NCBI GenBank assembly: GCA_001584585.1
Contig: LSYV01000003.1
Location: 717,739 to 762,531 of the forward strand
From: Gonium pectorale
Lineage: Eukaryota > Chlorophyta > Chlorophyceae > Chlamydomonadales > Volvocaceae
Length of the DNA: 44,793 nucleotides
Direction of reading: 5' to 3'
Shown here: in pieces, positions 11,581-22,892 of the stretch
Numbering within the stretch: the stretch's first letter is position 1
How the letters are laid out: the number at the start of each line of letters is the position of its first letter
The notes under the pieces: generated by a model
The model's database searches: none
Seen by the model: only the letters and a program-made list of their open reading frames with translations
What the model was told of the DNA's origin: nothing
Position numbers and translations under genes: made by a program

Positions 11581-13868
11581 ATGTCAGGATTAGGTTTTTC
11601 ATTGCAAAAGCGACAGGACAACAAGCGCCCTTTGCTGGCTGGCGCCAAACTTGCCATGCCAGGCCCCAAGAAGCCAGCTGCCATTCAGGACGTGTTTGGA
11701 GGAGCAGGCTCGGACGATGAGGAGCAGGAGACTGCCAAAAAGGCGCGCGTGGCCGCTCCTTCCGCTTCAGGTCCAAACCCTCTCGCATTTGCTGTGCCTC
11801 GCGCCTCGGACATCCGCTGACGCTATGGGCCAGTCCCAATCCTGCCATTCGACTCTCAGCATCACAGCTTGCCGCGCGCCTCGACGCGGAAATTGTGGGC
11901 GTCGCAACGAAACTGGCTGACTTCGTCTCCAAGAATGGGCGCCAGTTCGAGGACATGACTCGGGAGCGCAACCCCGGGGAGTCTCCCTTCAAGTGGGTGC
12001 CTGCACAGCGATGCTACTTTGTTTGCACTTTCAGCCCCCCACCTGCACTTTGCAGGTTCCTCCACGACAAGGCGTCGCTGGGCTACCAGTTCTACGCGGC
12101 AAAACTTGCGGAACTCGAGGGCGCTGCCAGAGGTGCGCTGGGGCACACGCGAGCTTACACGGGTAGGCGAACCCTACCCCACCCCACCCTCCTACTGACT
12201 TGCAGGCAGCGCCGCAGCCGCCCCGCCTCTGCCGCCACCCCCACCAGCAACGTCGCTACCAGTGCCGCCGCGGCCGACCGGGGCTCCTGGTCCGTCCTCC
12301 TGGACCCAGCCCGCCCACGGCCCCGGCCAGCCCAGCGCCTCTGCGCCGACGAAGAACGGCCGCGCGCCCATCGGCGGCACCTCCTCCTCCACCCTGCCGC
12401 CGGAAGCCGCGGCGGCCGTGGCTGCGGCGGCAGCGGCAGCCAAGGCAGCAGCTGCTGCCGCGGCCGCGCGCCGCCCGCTGCACGGCGCCAGTCCGCCACC
12501 GCAGGCGCCTCCCCTTTCCACCGCGGAGCAGGAGGAGGAGGCGCGGCGCCGGGCGCAGATCGCCCTAGCCAAGGGCGACTCCCTGGCGGCCATGGAGGCC
12601 TTTGCGGCGCTGGCCGCCAAGCGGGAGCGCAGCAAGTCGGTCGACCCGGAGGACCCAGATGCGGAGGACGACGAGGAGGGCCGGCGGCGGCGTGCCGAGC
12701 CGCTGCTGAACAAGACGGCGTTTGAGCGGCGCAAGCTGGTGGCGGTGTTCAAGGACGACGGCACGCGGGGGCACCACATGGGGGTAGGTGCTTGTGGGGC
12801 GTGGTGGGCGGGGACCATGTGGGTGGCGAGAAACCGCAGGCCCAGGGGGGGTGGGGGGGTTCAGGAGCAAACGGTTGACGTGAACGTACTGGCTTCCACA
12901 TGAAGGCTCCCGTCTGGCGGACAAGCCACTCTTGCCTTTGGTTCGCTGACTCTCGGAGGGTGTCGGGGTTCCGAGACGCAGGCCGGAACGGGAGGGGAGG
13001 AGAATAAGGCTCACATGTGTTGGTCGCTGGTCGCTCGGGGCTCTCGCACGGAAGCCAGGCTTGTTGATTGATTGCCTTGGGGCGATTGGTGCGAGGCCTT
13101 GCAAGAGTACTGCAGCCGGGGGCTAAGATCTAGCCGATACTGGGGTCCTTTCTTCGGAGGCCGTTCGGATAGTGCCTTGTTGTGACAGGGCTAATGACAG
13201 CACGCGCAAGCTATGCTTTCTGGAGTGCCTTCCGTGTTTACCTGCTGGTTTCTTGGGCTTCTCATCCCGGCTGACTGCGGGAGAGGTGGCAACACCTCCC
13301 AACAACGCAACCGAACCACGCGATAAACCTGCTATGTCTCTCCCACTCCGCTCGTAGGATTACATCCCGAAGGAGGTGCTGGCAGAGTTTATGGCCAAGA
13401 CGGGCGACAAGGTCGCGGCGGTGCAGGTACGCACAACGCTGTTGCCTTAAGCCTTCGCGTTCGCGCATTTCAGATCCCGACTACCGGTATCGGGAGCAGG
13501 CTTGCCGCGTTCGCCCCTCCCTTGCGCTACGTGTGACCACCTGCAACCACCCGCGACCGCCCTCCCAGGCCGAACAGCTGGCCAACAAGAACGCCATCGG
13601 CGCCGACAACATCGGCCACAAGCTGCTGTCCAAGATGGGCTGGAAAGAGGGTGAGGGGCTGGGCGGCAGCCAGAAGGGAATCACGGCGCCCATCCGCGCG
13701 GCGGCCGCGGCGGCGCCGGCGGCTGGCGAGGCGCGCGGCCTGGGCGCGGCGGCGCATGGGGAGGTGAGTGCCGACGACGACATGTTCGAGGCGTACCGCA
13801 AGCGCATGATGCTCGGGTACAAGTACCGGCCCAACCCTCTGGGCAACCCGCGTCGCGCCTACTACTGA
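11581..13868 (+). CDS. SUGP1: SURP and G-patch domain splicing factor, SUGP1-like
   Basis: Nuclear spliceosome-associated protein. In animals SUGP1 works with SF3B1 in branch-site choice and recruits a DEAH helicase through its G-patch. Exons: 11581-11793, 11868-11992, 12056-12132, 12206-12783, 13358-13426 and 13569-13868, about 453 residues. Exons 2-3 hold one SURP module (about residues 72-137): LAARLDAEIVGVATKLADFV, then SPFKFLHDKASLGYQFYAAK. A Pro/Ala-rich linker follows, then HHMGDYIPKEVLAEFM. The G-patch is in the last exon (about 363-397): NIGHKLLSKMGWKEGEGLGG. The end, YRKRMMLGYKYRPNPLGNPR then RAYY, matches the SUGP1 C-terminus closely. The start ATG sits in a good ACA-ATG context. 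The first intron is ambiguous: 11794-11867 is preferred, but a donor after TCAG with an acceptor after CTCTCAG also keeps frame. Human SUGP1 has two SURP modules; only one is seen here, as in plant versions. Confidence 0.88.
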
Positions 13869-14666
13869 GCTGCGGCGGCGGTGTGCGGCGGAGCACTGGG
13901 GGAAAGCGCTTGCCGCCGCGAGACGTGGCGGGCGGGCTGCACGCACGCGCGGGCTGTGTTGTGCATGTGTATGCAAACAGACAGATTCAGAGCAAGCAAG
14001 TAACCTGCCGAGCGGGATGTGAGAGACCTGGTGGAGCGGCTGACGGGCAGGAAGGACGGGCGGTGCGGAAGGACGGGCGGGGTGAAGTTTGTAGTGTATT
14101 GCGGATGCCGTACTGACTTCCTGTTCATATGTTCAGCAGAAGGCAGGCGCGTGTTGAAGCAGAGGCTGGCATTGTGTGTGGTAGGGTGTTCGCAACTTGC
14201 AGGCGGTGCGCTTAGCTGTCCGTGAGGGTGGCCGTTGGAAGGCAGGTGTGGTCGAACATCTTTGCCGCTATGCCCATAGCAGCCCGGTCCAAAGTACAGA
14301 CATGGTAACAATGACAGAATGTGGTGGTGGTGGGACCTTGACCGTGTACCCGCATGACGAGCGTACTGCGGTACACGTGACCGCCCAAAGACAGCCCATG
14401 CCGGCCCACATGAACGGGTGCGGTGGGTGGGCGCAACCCACAGGCGTCCTGCTACTATTGTAGTCCCCCCATCTCTTAAGGGGACATGCAGTGCCAGAGT
14501 CCACGACAGCGGGGGCGGCGGCGTTTACACTGGGTGAAAACATACTCGCTCAGGGCTTCCATCTGGGTGATATGAACGGGAGGACAGTCGCGCGTCGGGC
14601 TACCGCAACCCTCACCCCCTAACGAGCCGGCCTCAGACACCAATTCCAAGCCCGCGTCGTGTCAGA
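13869..14666. other. Convergent 3' region
   Basis: Holds the 3' UTRs of two genes that face each other. No coding signal was seen. For the plus-strand gene I see no exact TGTAA. For the minus-strand gene there is one at 14525-14529. Confidence 0.55.
14525..14529 (-). terminator. TGTAA polyadenylation signal
   Basis: The minus strand reads TGTAA about 140 bases past the stop of the ankyrin gene, a fitting place for the volvocine poly(A) signal. Confidence 0.5.
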
Positions 14667-16864
14667 TCACGTCCGTCCGTCCAGTCCTTCCCTCCTCGCG
14701 TCGGCCGCCCGCCGCTGCTCGGCAAGCCACTCCGCTAGCGGCGTGACGCCGTCCCGCCAGCCCACCACAGGCCCCACTGCCCGTTCCGCCGCGTCCCAGT
14801 CCACGGGGCAGCCATCCCTCAGGAGCCACTCCAGGCCGCGCAGCCCCGACCAGCCGCCGCCCTGCTCCCAGCCCTGCGCGCAGCAGCGGGAGGCGACGAG
14901 GTGCACCGCGCAGGCGAGGGCGCGGGCGTCCGGGCCACGGCCCGCAGGGCCCAGGCAGCGGCGCAGGCAGGCCAGCGAGGAGAGGTCTCCGTGGCGGGCG
15001 GCAGCGGCGTAGGCGTCGTGCGTGTCCTGCGGGCGGGGCGTGCATGCGGGTGGGTGCTGCTTGGGCGACTGGCCAAACCCGATACGAGGACCCAGGGAGC
15101 CGTGTGCAGGGGGACTTGAGAGCATAGGAAGGACTTTGGGTACCGGTATCAGGCCCCCAAGGACGGTTTCCACACCACAATACACCGCACCTGGGGGCAA
15201 GGACTGGCCGTCCCTAGATGCGCACTATCGACAAGCCCCCTGCCACATCCTCCGTTCTCCAGCTCCCCTCTCCCACCTCCCCGCCGCACCTCCGCGGGAC
15301 AGCCCTGCTGGGCCAGCCACTCGATCGCCTCCTCGCAGCCCGCGTCCGCTGCCGCCTCGTAGCAACCGCTCCCCCAACGCACCCCCCGCTCCCGCAGCCA
15401 GCGCATTGCCACCACGCTGCCCGACCGCGCCGCCGTCGCCACGCACAGCCCCTCCGCCAGCAGCGCCTCCCGCCGAGCCGGCGGCGCGTCCCCCAGCGCC
15501 CACTCCAGAACCGCCACGTGCCCCGCCTCCGCGGCGTTCTCCAGCACGCCGCCGTACAAGGGCGGTTGGCCGTCGCCGTGCCGGCGACGCAGCTCCCGCA
15601 GCATCTCCATGTGGCCCCCGACGGCCGCGGCCAGGCGCGCCCGCACGCGGGACAGCCGGTCCATCTGGACCCCGCACTCGTCCAGGACGTAGCACAGCGC
15701 GCTGACGTTGCCGGCCGCCGCCGCGGCCGACGCCGCCGGCTCGCCCACGGGGCACCCCAGCGTGCTGCGCAGCCAGGTCAGGCGCTGCGCCGCGGCCTCG
15801 CCGGGCACGCGCTCCGGAACCGACGAGCTCACCCAGCCCAGGAGTGGGGCGCCCGACGGCCGCTGCGACTGCAGCCAGAGCACCTTGGCCTGCCAGTCGG
15901 GCGCGGGACAGGCGGCGGCGGCCGCCAGGAGGTCCAGCTCCTGCGTCGACGTCAGCCGAAAGGCCGGGCCCGCGGCGCCGCCGGGCCGGCATGCCGCCCA
16001 CAGCCGCTGGAGTGCTGGCAGCTCGCAGCCCTCGGCCGCAGCCAGCAGCAGCTCAAACGCCTGCTGCTGGTCCAGAACCCAAGGGGCGCTCGGCAGCGCA
16101 CATGTGCTCTCCGCGAACGGCGACGACACCGACGGCGACGGTGGTGGTGAGGGCCCCGCCGACGGCAGCAGCCCCGGTAGCGGCGGCAGCAACGCCAGCA
16201 TCCACAGGGCCAGCTCCGGGTGGCCAGCGCGCGCTGCGGCAGCCGCGGCCTCCGCGTCGGCGGCGCATCCCCCTTCCGTCATCAGCCACTCACACACCGC
16301 CTGTGCGCCGCCGCCTGCCGCCGCAGCCAGGGCTCCGCGCTGCGCCGGGCAGCCCCGCTGCTGCAGCCAAGCGCACGCCGCCAGCTGCCCGGCGGCTGCG
16401 GCGGCTTCCAGGAGGTCGGGTCCCAGCGGGCAGTGCTCCCGCAGCGAGAGCAGCGTCTGCAGGTTGTCCAGGCAGCCAGTGCCGGCGGTGAGGGCGAGGA
16501 GTCGGCGACGCTGCTGGCGCGCCAGGGGCCGCAGGGCGGCGGCGCAGCCCCAGCGGCGGGCGAACTCGTGCGGCGGCGAGGGCTGCGAGAGTCGCACGGC
16601 AGTGTGGGCTCGCAGCAACCGTGCAGTGGCCCGGTCGATCAGTCGCATAGTGCAGGCGACGAAATTGGGCGGCAGGAAGGAGGCGATGCGCGTGACCAGC
16701 TCCGGCAGCCAGATGCGCGAGGGGTCGGGAATGGGGACATGAGGAGGGTCGGTCGAGCTGGGGCCCGCGGCTGGGGCGGGAGAACCGCCGGCAGTGGTTG
16801 AGCCGACGAAGCGGGTGGATTGAGAAGAGGGGGCAAAAAGCGCTGAATCGTTATGGACCTCCAT
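14667..16864 (-). CDS. Ankyrin-repeat protein with F-box-like N-terminus (volvocine family)
   Basis: Two exons read on the minus strand: 16864-15290 and 15026-14667, joined in phase 0, about 644 residues. The start is the ATG at 16864 (MEVHNDSALF); the frame is open further upstream but without ATG. After a disordered 50 residues comes DPSRIWLPELVTRIASFLPP, an F-box-like helix pair, then AVRLSQPSPPHEFARRWG. I know this arrangement from a large ankyrin family expanded in Chlamydomonas-type algae. The rest is a run of degenerate ankyrin-type helix pairs: GCLDNLQTLL, AACAWLQQRGCPAQRGAL, GHPELALWML, AAGNVSALCYVLDECG, GHVAVLEWALG, SGSVVAMRWLRERG, EEAIEWLAQQGCPAE and, in exon 2, GLEWLLRDGCPVDWDAA. 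Cys-Pro after the second helix recurs. The likely role is protein binding, perhaps as a ubiquitin-ligase substrate adaptor if the F-box-like part is real; that is inference. Confidence 0.85.
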
Positions 16865-18393
16865 CAGCTGTCCGGGAGATGTTCCAGGGAGCAACTGTGT
16901 GATTGAGAGAGGGAAGCAACGCTTTCGGGGTAGCTATCTATCGGCAGCTCCCGTTGTTCTCCATAGCTCTAGCTCGCTCTGTGCGCCTGCCGACTTGCAG
17001 GGAAGCCTAAAGCATGATAAGCATGGTCGCTGGGGCGATGCGGGCATGAAGCTTGTCTTTTTGGTCCATAATCCGATATTGCATCGCTTGAAGCGCCTCA
17101 AAAGCAAGGTCTGAAGTGGTGTGTTTCCATGTGGCCTACCCTCCTTTCCCCTGCTTACGGAGCGTCCAGCGTGCGGATTAGCAGTGTTGCACTTTTCAGC
17201 CCCCAGCCCCAAATCTCGGCGGTACGGCGTATGGTACGGTGGTACGGAGGTACTCCGCTGGGAGGGATTCTCCCCTCATCACCAATACAGCATCACTCCG
17301 TCGCCGTCCCTTCACCACCCAACATCCCCACCATCAGCAGTTACGATCCTCTATAGAGACCCACAAGGAGGACGCCTTGCAGCCTCCACCTAACAGCGCC
17401 CCTGCCCCCATACCTTTCTACCTGCCCTCCAAAGAGGCCTCCTAGGTGCCCGCACAGGCGTGGCCTCCCCCTACTCCGCCGCCTCGGAACGGAGCCTGTC
17501 CTTTCATTACTAAACAAAGGGACCTCTCCCAGTCCACTCTAGCACGAAGTGTCACTTCATGCAGCAGCGGACTTCCAACAACCTGCCCCCTCCCGTGCCA
17601 CACGCCACTCTTCGACGCTCCAACCTCTGTAGCTCTCTCAGCGCCGTCTGTGCCCTCGCAGCCACATCCCTCGCTTCTCTCGCGCTCCCACGCTCATGCA
17701 CTTCACACTCTCAGCAGCCACAACCACACACTGCTGCGGCAGCTGCTCACCATCGCTACCACATCGCACCCTCAACTGCCACTCCACGCACGCATCTGTG
17801 CCTGCCCCGGACATGCATACCGGTACTCTCCGGTCCAAGCACCGATATGTCACCTGGCTGGGAGACGCGGGTGCTCAGGCTGAGGGACAGGCAAGGGCCT
17901 TTTCTCGCCTAGCCTCCGCACCGTTGGTTTGCACGCTACCGGACCTAAACGCGAGACACGGCCGTTCAGGGCCCCGGGCCCTCGGGGCGGCGCGCGCCTC
18001 CTCCCGCACACCGGCTGCTCGGCACTGCAACTCAACTTGGCCGTTGGCGCTCATCCCCACTCATATTGGTTTCTATTACGACCATAATGGAGAGAAGCGA
18101 AAAAACAATGTGGACGGAAAACGCATCAGGAAACAAATGTTAACAACCCAGGGTTGCATCCGCGCAGTGCACCAAATAATCGAGCGGCCAAACATGGGCC
18201 GCCAAAGCCCCATCTCGGGCTTCACTCCAGCCAACTCCATTCCCTTCCGTTCACAGCTGGCTGCTCCCGAGTAGTCAGACGCCATCACGGAGCCACTGCG
18301 AATTCACGGATACGCACCTCCCGGCCCCCTCCTCCGTTGACGCCCGCGGGCCCCGCCCCACCACTCCACGGCCAGCGGCGCCACCCGACGGGC
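16865..18393. other. Intergenic region; no gene recognised
   Basis: Between two minus-strand genes, so it holds the promoter of the ankyrin gene (left) and the 3' UTR of the dehydrogenase (right). GGTAC occurs repeatedly at about 17219-17254. From about 17420 to 17860 the plus strand is strongly C-rich. Open frames here look like products of that composition. No exact poly(A) signal for the dehydrogenase was found. Confidence 0.5.
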
Positions 18394-21300
18394 TCACGCC
18401 GCCGCCAGCTGCACGGGCTTCACCTTCCCCTCCACCATGCGCTCCAGGGCGGCCCACAGAGAGTCCACGGCGGCGCTGCCGTACTGCGTGCCCGCCAGCG
18501 GCAGGTGCTTGGGCTGCGTGGTGCGGTCCAGGTAGAAGGCGCCAGGCTGCAGGGAGGCCATGTCCTGGGGGGAGGGAGGCGGGGGCGGGCGGGTGGGTCA
18601 GGAGGCTACGAAGCCGCCTCAGTAGCGAGGCGTCGGCCCGGGTGACGGACCTGGGATGCGAAAGCAAGGAGACATTCCCCTTGCCGGAGCCATGTGGGTG
18701 TCGATTAGGGAGGGAGACTGCGGGGCTAAGCGCGGGAGCACTTGCAGCTCGCGGCTCGTTCGCACGTGTCGCCCATCCAGCGCCCCAGCACCCTTGCCAT
18801 CAGCTGTGTGTCCCTCCCCTCTCCTCTCCCCTTTCACTGCCTGGTTTTCGGGCGCCGGCGGAACAAGGCAACAAACGGCTCGGCCGCTGGGCAGGTGAAT
18901 GCTCCTGGCGTCCAGCCCGTCTCTCTCCATCCCTGTTTCCAAAACTCCCTTTTCCCTGAAAGTCGCGTTCCTGACCGCCGCCCGCCCTGTACCTGCAGCG
19001 CCAGCCACACGATGGTGTCCGCCCCCTGCGCCACGTCCCTGAACGAGTCCCGGTAGAAGGAGTAGAAGCCCGGAATGGACTTCTTGACGCCCTCCGTGGT
19101 GGCCCAGCCGGGGTGCATCGAATAGACGCCCACGCCTGGTGGGGGGTCGGGGTGGGGTTTCGGAGGTGGTGGCGACGGAGTTTGGTTCCGGGCAGCAGGC
19201 AGGAGCAGGCGGGGTACGGACAGGCGGAAGCATGGAAGGTACTCAAACACTTGGGATACGCATCATTCCTACACTGACACGGCGCTCTCCCCGCCATCAC
19301 AAACCGCGAGCGGGGGATCCGCGCGCGCCAGCGCTTCTGGGCCCGTCTCCGCCCTTTCTCGCCTCTCCGCCTGTAAACAGCCCCACTGCCCGCCCAGCTG
19401 CGCGGTGCCCCCCGCCGCCTCACCCTGGCCCGCCCAGCGCTCCGCCAGCCGCTCCGCCAGCGCCACCTGCCGCCGCTTGTCGCGCGAGTACGCCAGCATG
19501 CCGTCGTAGCGCCGGCCGGCCAGGTCCTCGTTGCCCGCGTGCTTCACCTGAGGCGGGGTGGGCGCCGGGGCCGGTGGGAGCTAAAGGAGAAAGGGTAATA
19601 ATAACACCGAGATAGGCACCAGTAGCCTTCGGGCAGGTTAAGGGGGGGACCGCACCAGGACGGCGCGGGTCGTGAGGGGCATTAGGATACACCTTGAGGC
19701 ACACGGACGTGAGGGAGGGATCCGGGCTTCATTGCGGTAGCGCGCGGATCGGGATGCCTGGTACAGGTGCAGGGATGGAGATGGAGGGGACTGCGACACA
19801 TACGTGTTGCGACCAAGACCAAGACCAGCGTATGGTACCAGTCGACAGCGCAGGGGTAGGACGAAGCAGCGCCAGACGGAGAGACGGCACACACGCCCTC
19901 CGCCCCAGGCACCACCGCCTGAGTACGCATCTGCCTGCTTGCAGGATGTCAGCAGGCCCCGCGCGCCGCCGACCGTGCCCCCGCCTCCCCGTGCTCCCTC
20001 ACCTGCCGCCGCGGCCCTCTGCGTCCCGCCCTGCGCCCCGCGCCCTTCTTCTCGCCCGCCCTGCCTCACCTCCAGCGGCGCCGTGTACATGCCCCCGCTG
20101 GACACGAAGATGACCCGCGAGGGCGCGCTGCGCGCCAGCAGCGGCCCCAGCGCCGTGGTGAGCGCGAAGGACCCCAGCGTATGGGTGGCGAAGCAGCTCT
20201 CGTGGCCGTCGGGGCTGAGGGAGTACTCGTGGACCTGCGGGGTGCGGTGGGGGAGGGAGAGGGAGGGAACGCGCAGCCTCACTACAGAGGCTCGAGGCGC
20301 GTGCTTGCCCAACCCGAAGGCGGAAAGCGAGCTTGGCTCGCCGCCCCTCCGTCGCTTCCCGCGATCCCCCGGGCCTGGGTGGAGTGGGAGTTTCAACAGC
20401 AAACTGTTGACGTGGAGTGAGGGGCGTGGGTGGCGTGCCCAAGGAGCGCTCGCGTACCTCCCCCACCGCCCGGGCAGGGTCGGACGCTGCCGTCATGGGC
20501 CGAGAATACGCAGCAGGGACAAGGCAAGGCAGGTTGGGGAGCGGGGGAGAGGGGCTGCTTCGACCAGTGCCGGAGCGGCCCGCCGCAGCCCCTGACACGT
20601 CAGTCACGCACCGTTACGCACCGGCCGTGCAGGCGCCATGCGGACCCCGCCACGGGCACCTCCAAGCTAGGCTCCGGCCCCCCAGCTACCTGCCCGCAAA
20701 CCCACAAAGCCCGTGTAACTGCACACGACGGTGCCCCTCCCCACCCCACCCCACCCCACTCCGCTTACACCGCCCCGACGCCACCCTTGGTCCCCATCTC
20801 AGGTCCCCATGCGCCCCGCTCCTAGCCCCCCCTACCAGTATGCCTGCGTTGTTGACGAGCACGTGAAGGGGCCGGCCCGCCACCTCCCACTCGCGGACCA
20901 GCGAGTCCACGGACGCCAGGCTGGACACGTCGCACACCTGGCCGGGGGGGGGGAGGGCGGGGCCGGGGCGGGGGGCGGACGGGGTCAGGGGAGGGGTGAG
21001 CGGAGCCGGAATCTGAAGCGCATGGAGGGTGCCACGGGGTTAGGCCCGTCGGTTTCGGGCGCCGCCGAAGTGGGATCGGGGGAAACATAACGACACAGCT
21101 AAACGGGCACGTTGACACATAAGGGGGTGGGAAGGGCGGCGATATTTGAAGCGGGGACAGGCTCGGTAGCCTGAGCGACCTGGTGACCCGGTGTCCCATG
21201 AGGGACGAGGGACAGCGCCGTAGTCCGCCGCCACCTCCCCAGCAGGTGCAAGGGCGCTTGCCCGCCGCACGCAAAACACAATGACGTGTACCTGCAGGTG

Positions 21301-22027
21301 CACGTCCTGGTTGCCGGTGGCTTGCCGCACTTTCTGTACGGCCTCCTCGCCGCGCTGCGCATTGCGGCAGACCATGTAGAGGGTGGCGCCGCGGCGGGCC
21401 AACTCCTGCGGGAGCGGGGCAGCGGCAGATACGTGGGGCTGGTTGTGGCCCGCGGCTCATGGAGCCAGGCTTGGCCACCCGCACCGTTGGAGCGCATCGC
21501 GGCCTGCCTGCATTCCCTCTATCCCCCCGAAGTTGGTCAGCTGCACGCTGCGGTTAGTGAGCAAGGTGACAGCGGTGCATCCCAGGGGCCACCCACGGCA
21601 CAGCACTGTGCGCGTCTCGCAGCCGGTGCCGCGGACTGCGTTGCCCTGGGCCGGCTCGCCCGCGGTGGCGTTGGGGGGAGGGGAGAGCAGGCTATCAATG
21701 GTCCGCTCCGACGATGAGGGCAGTTGGGGCCCGCGTGCTGCAGGCTCGCTCCGTCGCCTCGGTATCTCACGACGACTGGGACACAGGCGGTGAGAGATGC
21801 TGACCACCGTTGCCGTCCCCGAAGGCCCTGCACACCCCAAAGCAACTCCCCCGCACCTGTGCCGCCTCGAAACCCAGGCCCTGATTGGCCCCTGTGACCA
21901 TCACCACCTTCCCCTCTAGGCGCCGCTCCATGACGCTGCAGCCAAGGAGCGGGGCCAACGTCAACACAGGAACCTTGACGCCCAATGGCAGGTGCACTAA
22001 GGTGTTCGAAAGCGATGCCAGTACCAT
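18394..22027 (-). CDS. DHRS12: Short-chain dehydrogenase/reductase, DHRS12-like
   Basis: NAD(P)-dependent SDR; substrate unknown for the DHRS12 family. Minus-strand exons: 22027-21857, 21405-21292, 20937-20836, 20234-20070, 19547-19424, 19135-18993 and 18564-18394, giving about 329 residues. All SDR landmarks are present: cofactor motif TGANQGLG (about 45-52), NNAG (about 124-127), catalytic Ser in VSSGGMY (about 174), and YSRDK with Tyr about 204 and Lys about 208. The family-specific parts match DHRS12 well: LHVLVNNAGIL, FATHTLGSFALTT, YSMHPGWATTEGV, AQGADTIVWLAL and FYLDRTTQPKHLPLA. The start is the first ATG (MVLASLSN); an inner ATG (MERRLEGKVV) would drop a hydrophobic segment of 30 residues that could anchor or target the protein. 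All catalytic residues are intact, so an active enzyme is expected. Confidence 0.9.
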
Positions 22028-22892
22028 TGAGGAGGTAGAGAGCACGGGCTATAGTGGCTTTCACACTACCTGTTGTCCCAGCTTGCAGCCGCGCGAGCGA
22101 AGCCGCTCTTGCCAAAATGCTTTGTGCCATAAAGAAGAAAGCTGCAATTGCGAATTAGGCCCATAGTGGTCGGGGCGAGGCGCGGTAGATGTTGAAGGGC
22201 GCAAGTCGTCCTGTCACCTTGCGTTGTGTGGAGCCACTGTGTATATACACTTGTGAAGCGCCAATATCACTTGCCACTTCTCCGGACCTGGCCCTGTGCT
22301 GGCGTCATCCCGTACGCGACGCTTACGCCAACCCCGTCCTCACACGCGCACACCACTTTTCCTCCCCCACATCTCCCCTGGGAACTCCAGCGCACACCGC
22401 GGGGTCCCACGGCGCTAGCGCCCCGAGGCTCCAGCCTCAAACCAGGAACTCCCACACTTATGTACGGTAGCCTTCACGCCAGCGCCACCTCTGGAGGTGG
22501 CAAGCTGAGGCTGTGGCCACCCAGCTCAGCCGCACCCAAGGCAGGCCAATTAGCAAGATGCCAGAAACATTTGCCTTCGTTCCCCAATCCGGAGGGAAGG
22601 AAGGAAGGCGGATCCCAGTCCGTGCGTCCAACGGCACGCGCACGCAGCCGATCCGACGTCCATGAACGCGGCGCTGGCTCCGCCACTCACAAGTAGGGAG
22701 GCACAGTCAGCCGAGCCCCAAGGTCGACGGCCGTGCGGCACCATGCGTCGGACCACGGTGCCGCCGTTGGCACGCACACCCACACGCACGCCAAGCGCCG
22801 CGCTCGCCTTCGCCGGCCGGCTGCCAGGCAAGCAGTGCCCGCAGCCTGGCCCGCGCCTGCCCGCCTGCTCGCGCGCTCGTGCGCACACGGGT
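22028..22892. other. Intergenic region between two minus-strand genes
   Basis: Promoter side of the dehydrogenase gene and 3' UTR of the TPR gene. No TGTAA on the minus strand and no coding signal were found. Confidence 0.5.

Noticed and set aside
12865..12882. Shared AGCAAACNGTTGACGTG word in two introns (about 12866 and 20398)
   Set aside because: Seventeen bases with one mismatch, once each in two unrelated introns. A rough count of all pairs in 45 kb on both strands expects several such matches by chance.
13487..15148. Recurring ACCGGTA palindromes (for example near 13487, 15140 and 17820)
   Set aside because: A short self-complementary word expected often in GC-rich sequence, with no consistent position relative to genes.
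17446..17883. Plus-strand open frame of 145 codons in C-rich DNA
   Set aside because: Composition-driven Pro/Ser/Thr/His string without domain, splice or poly(A) support.
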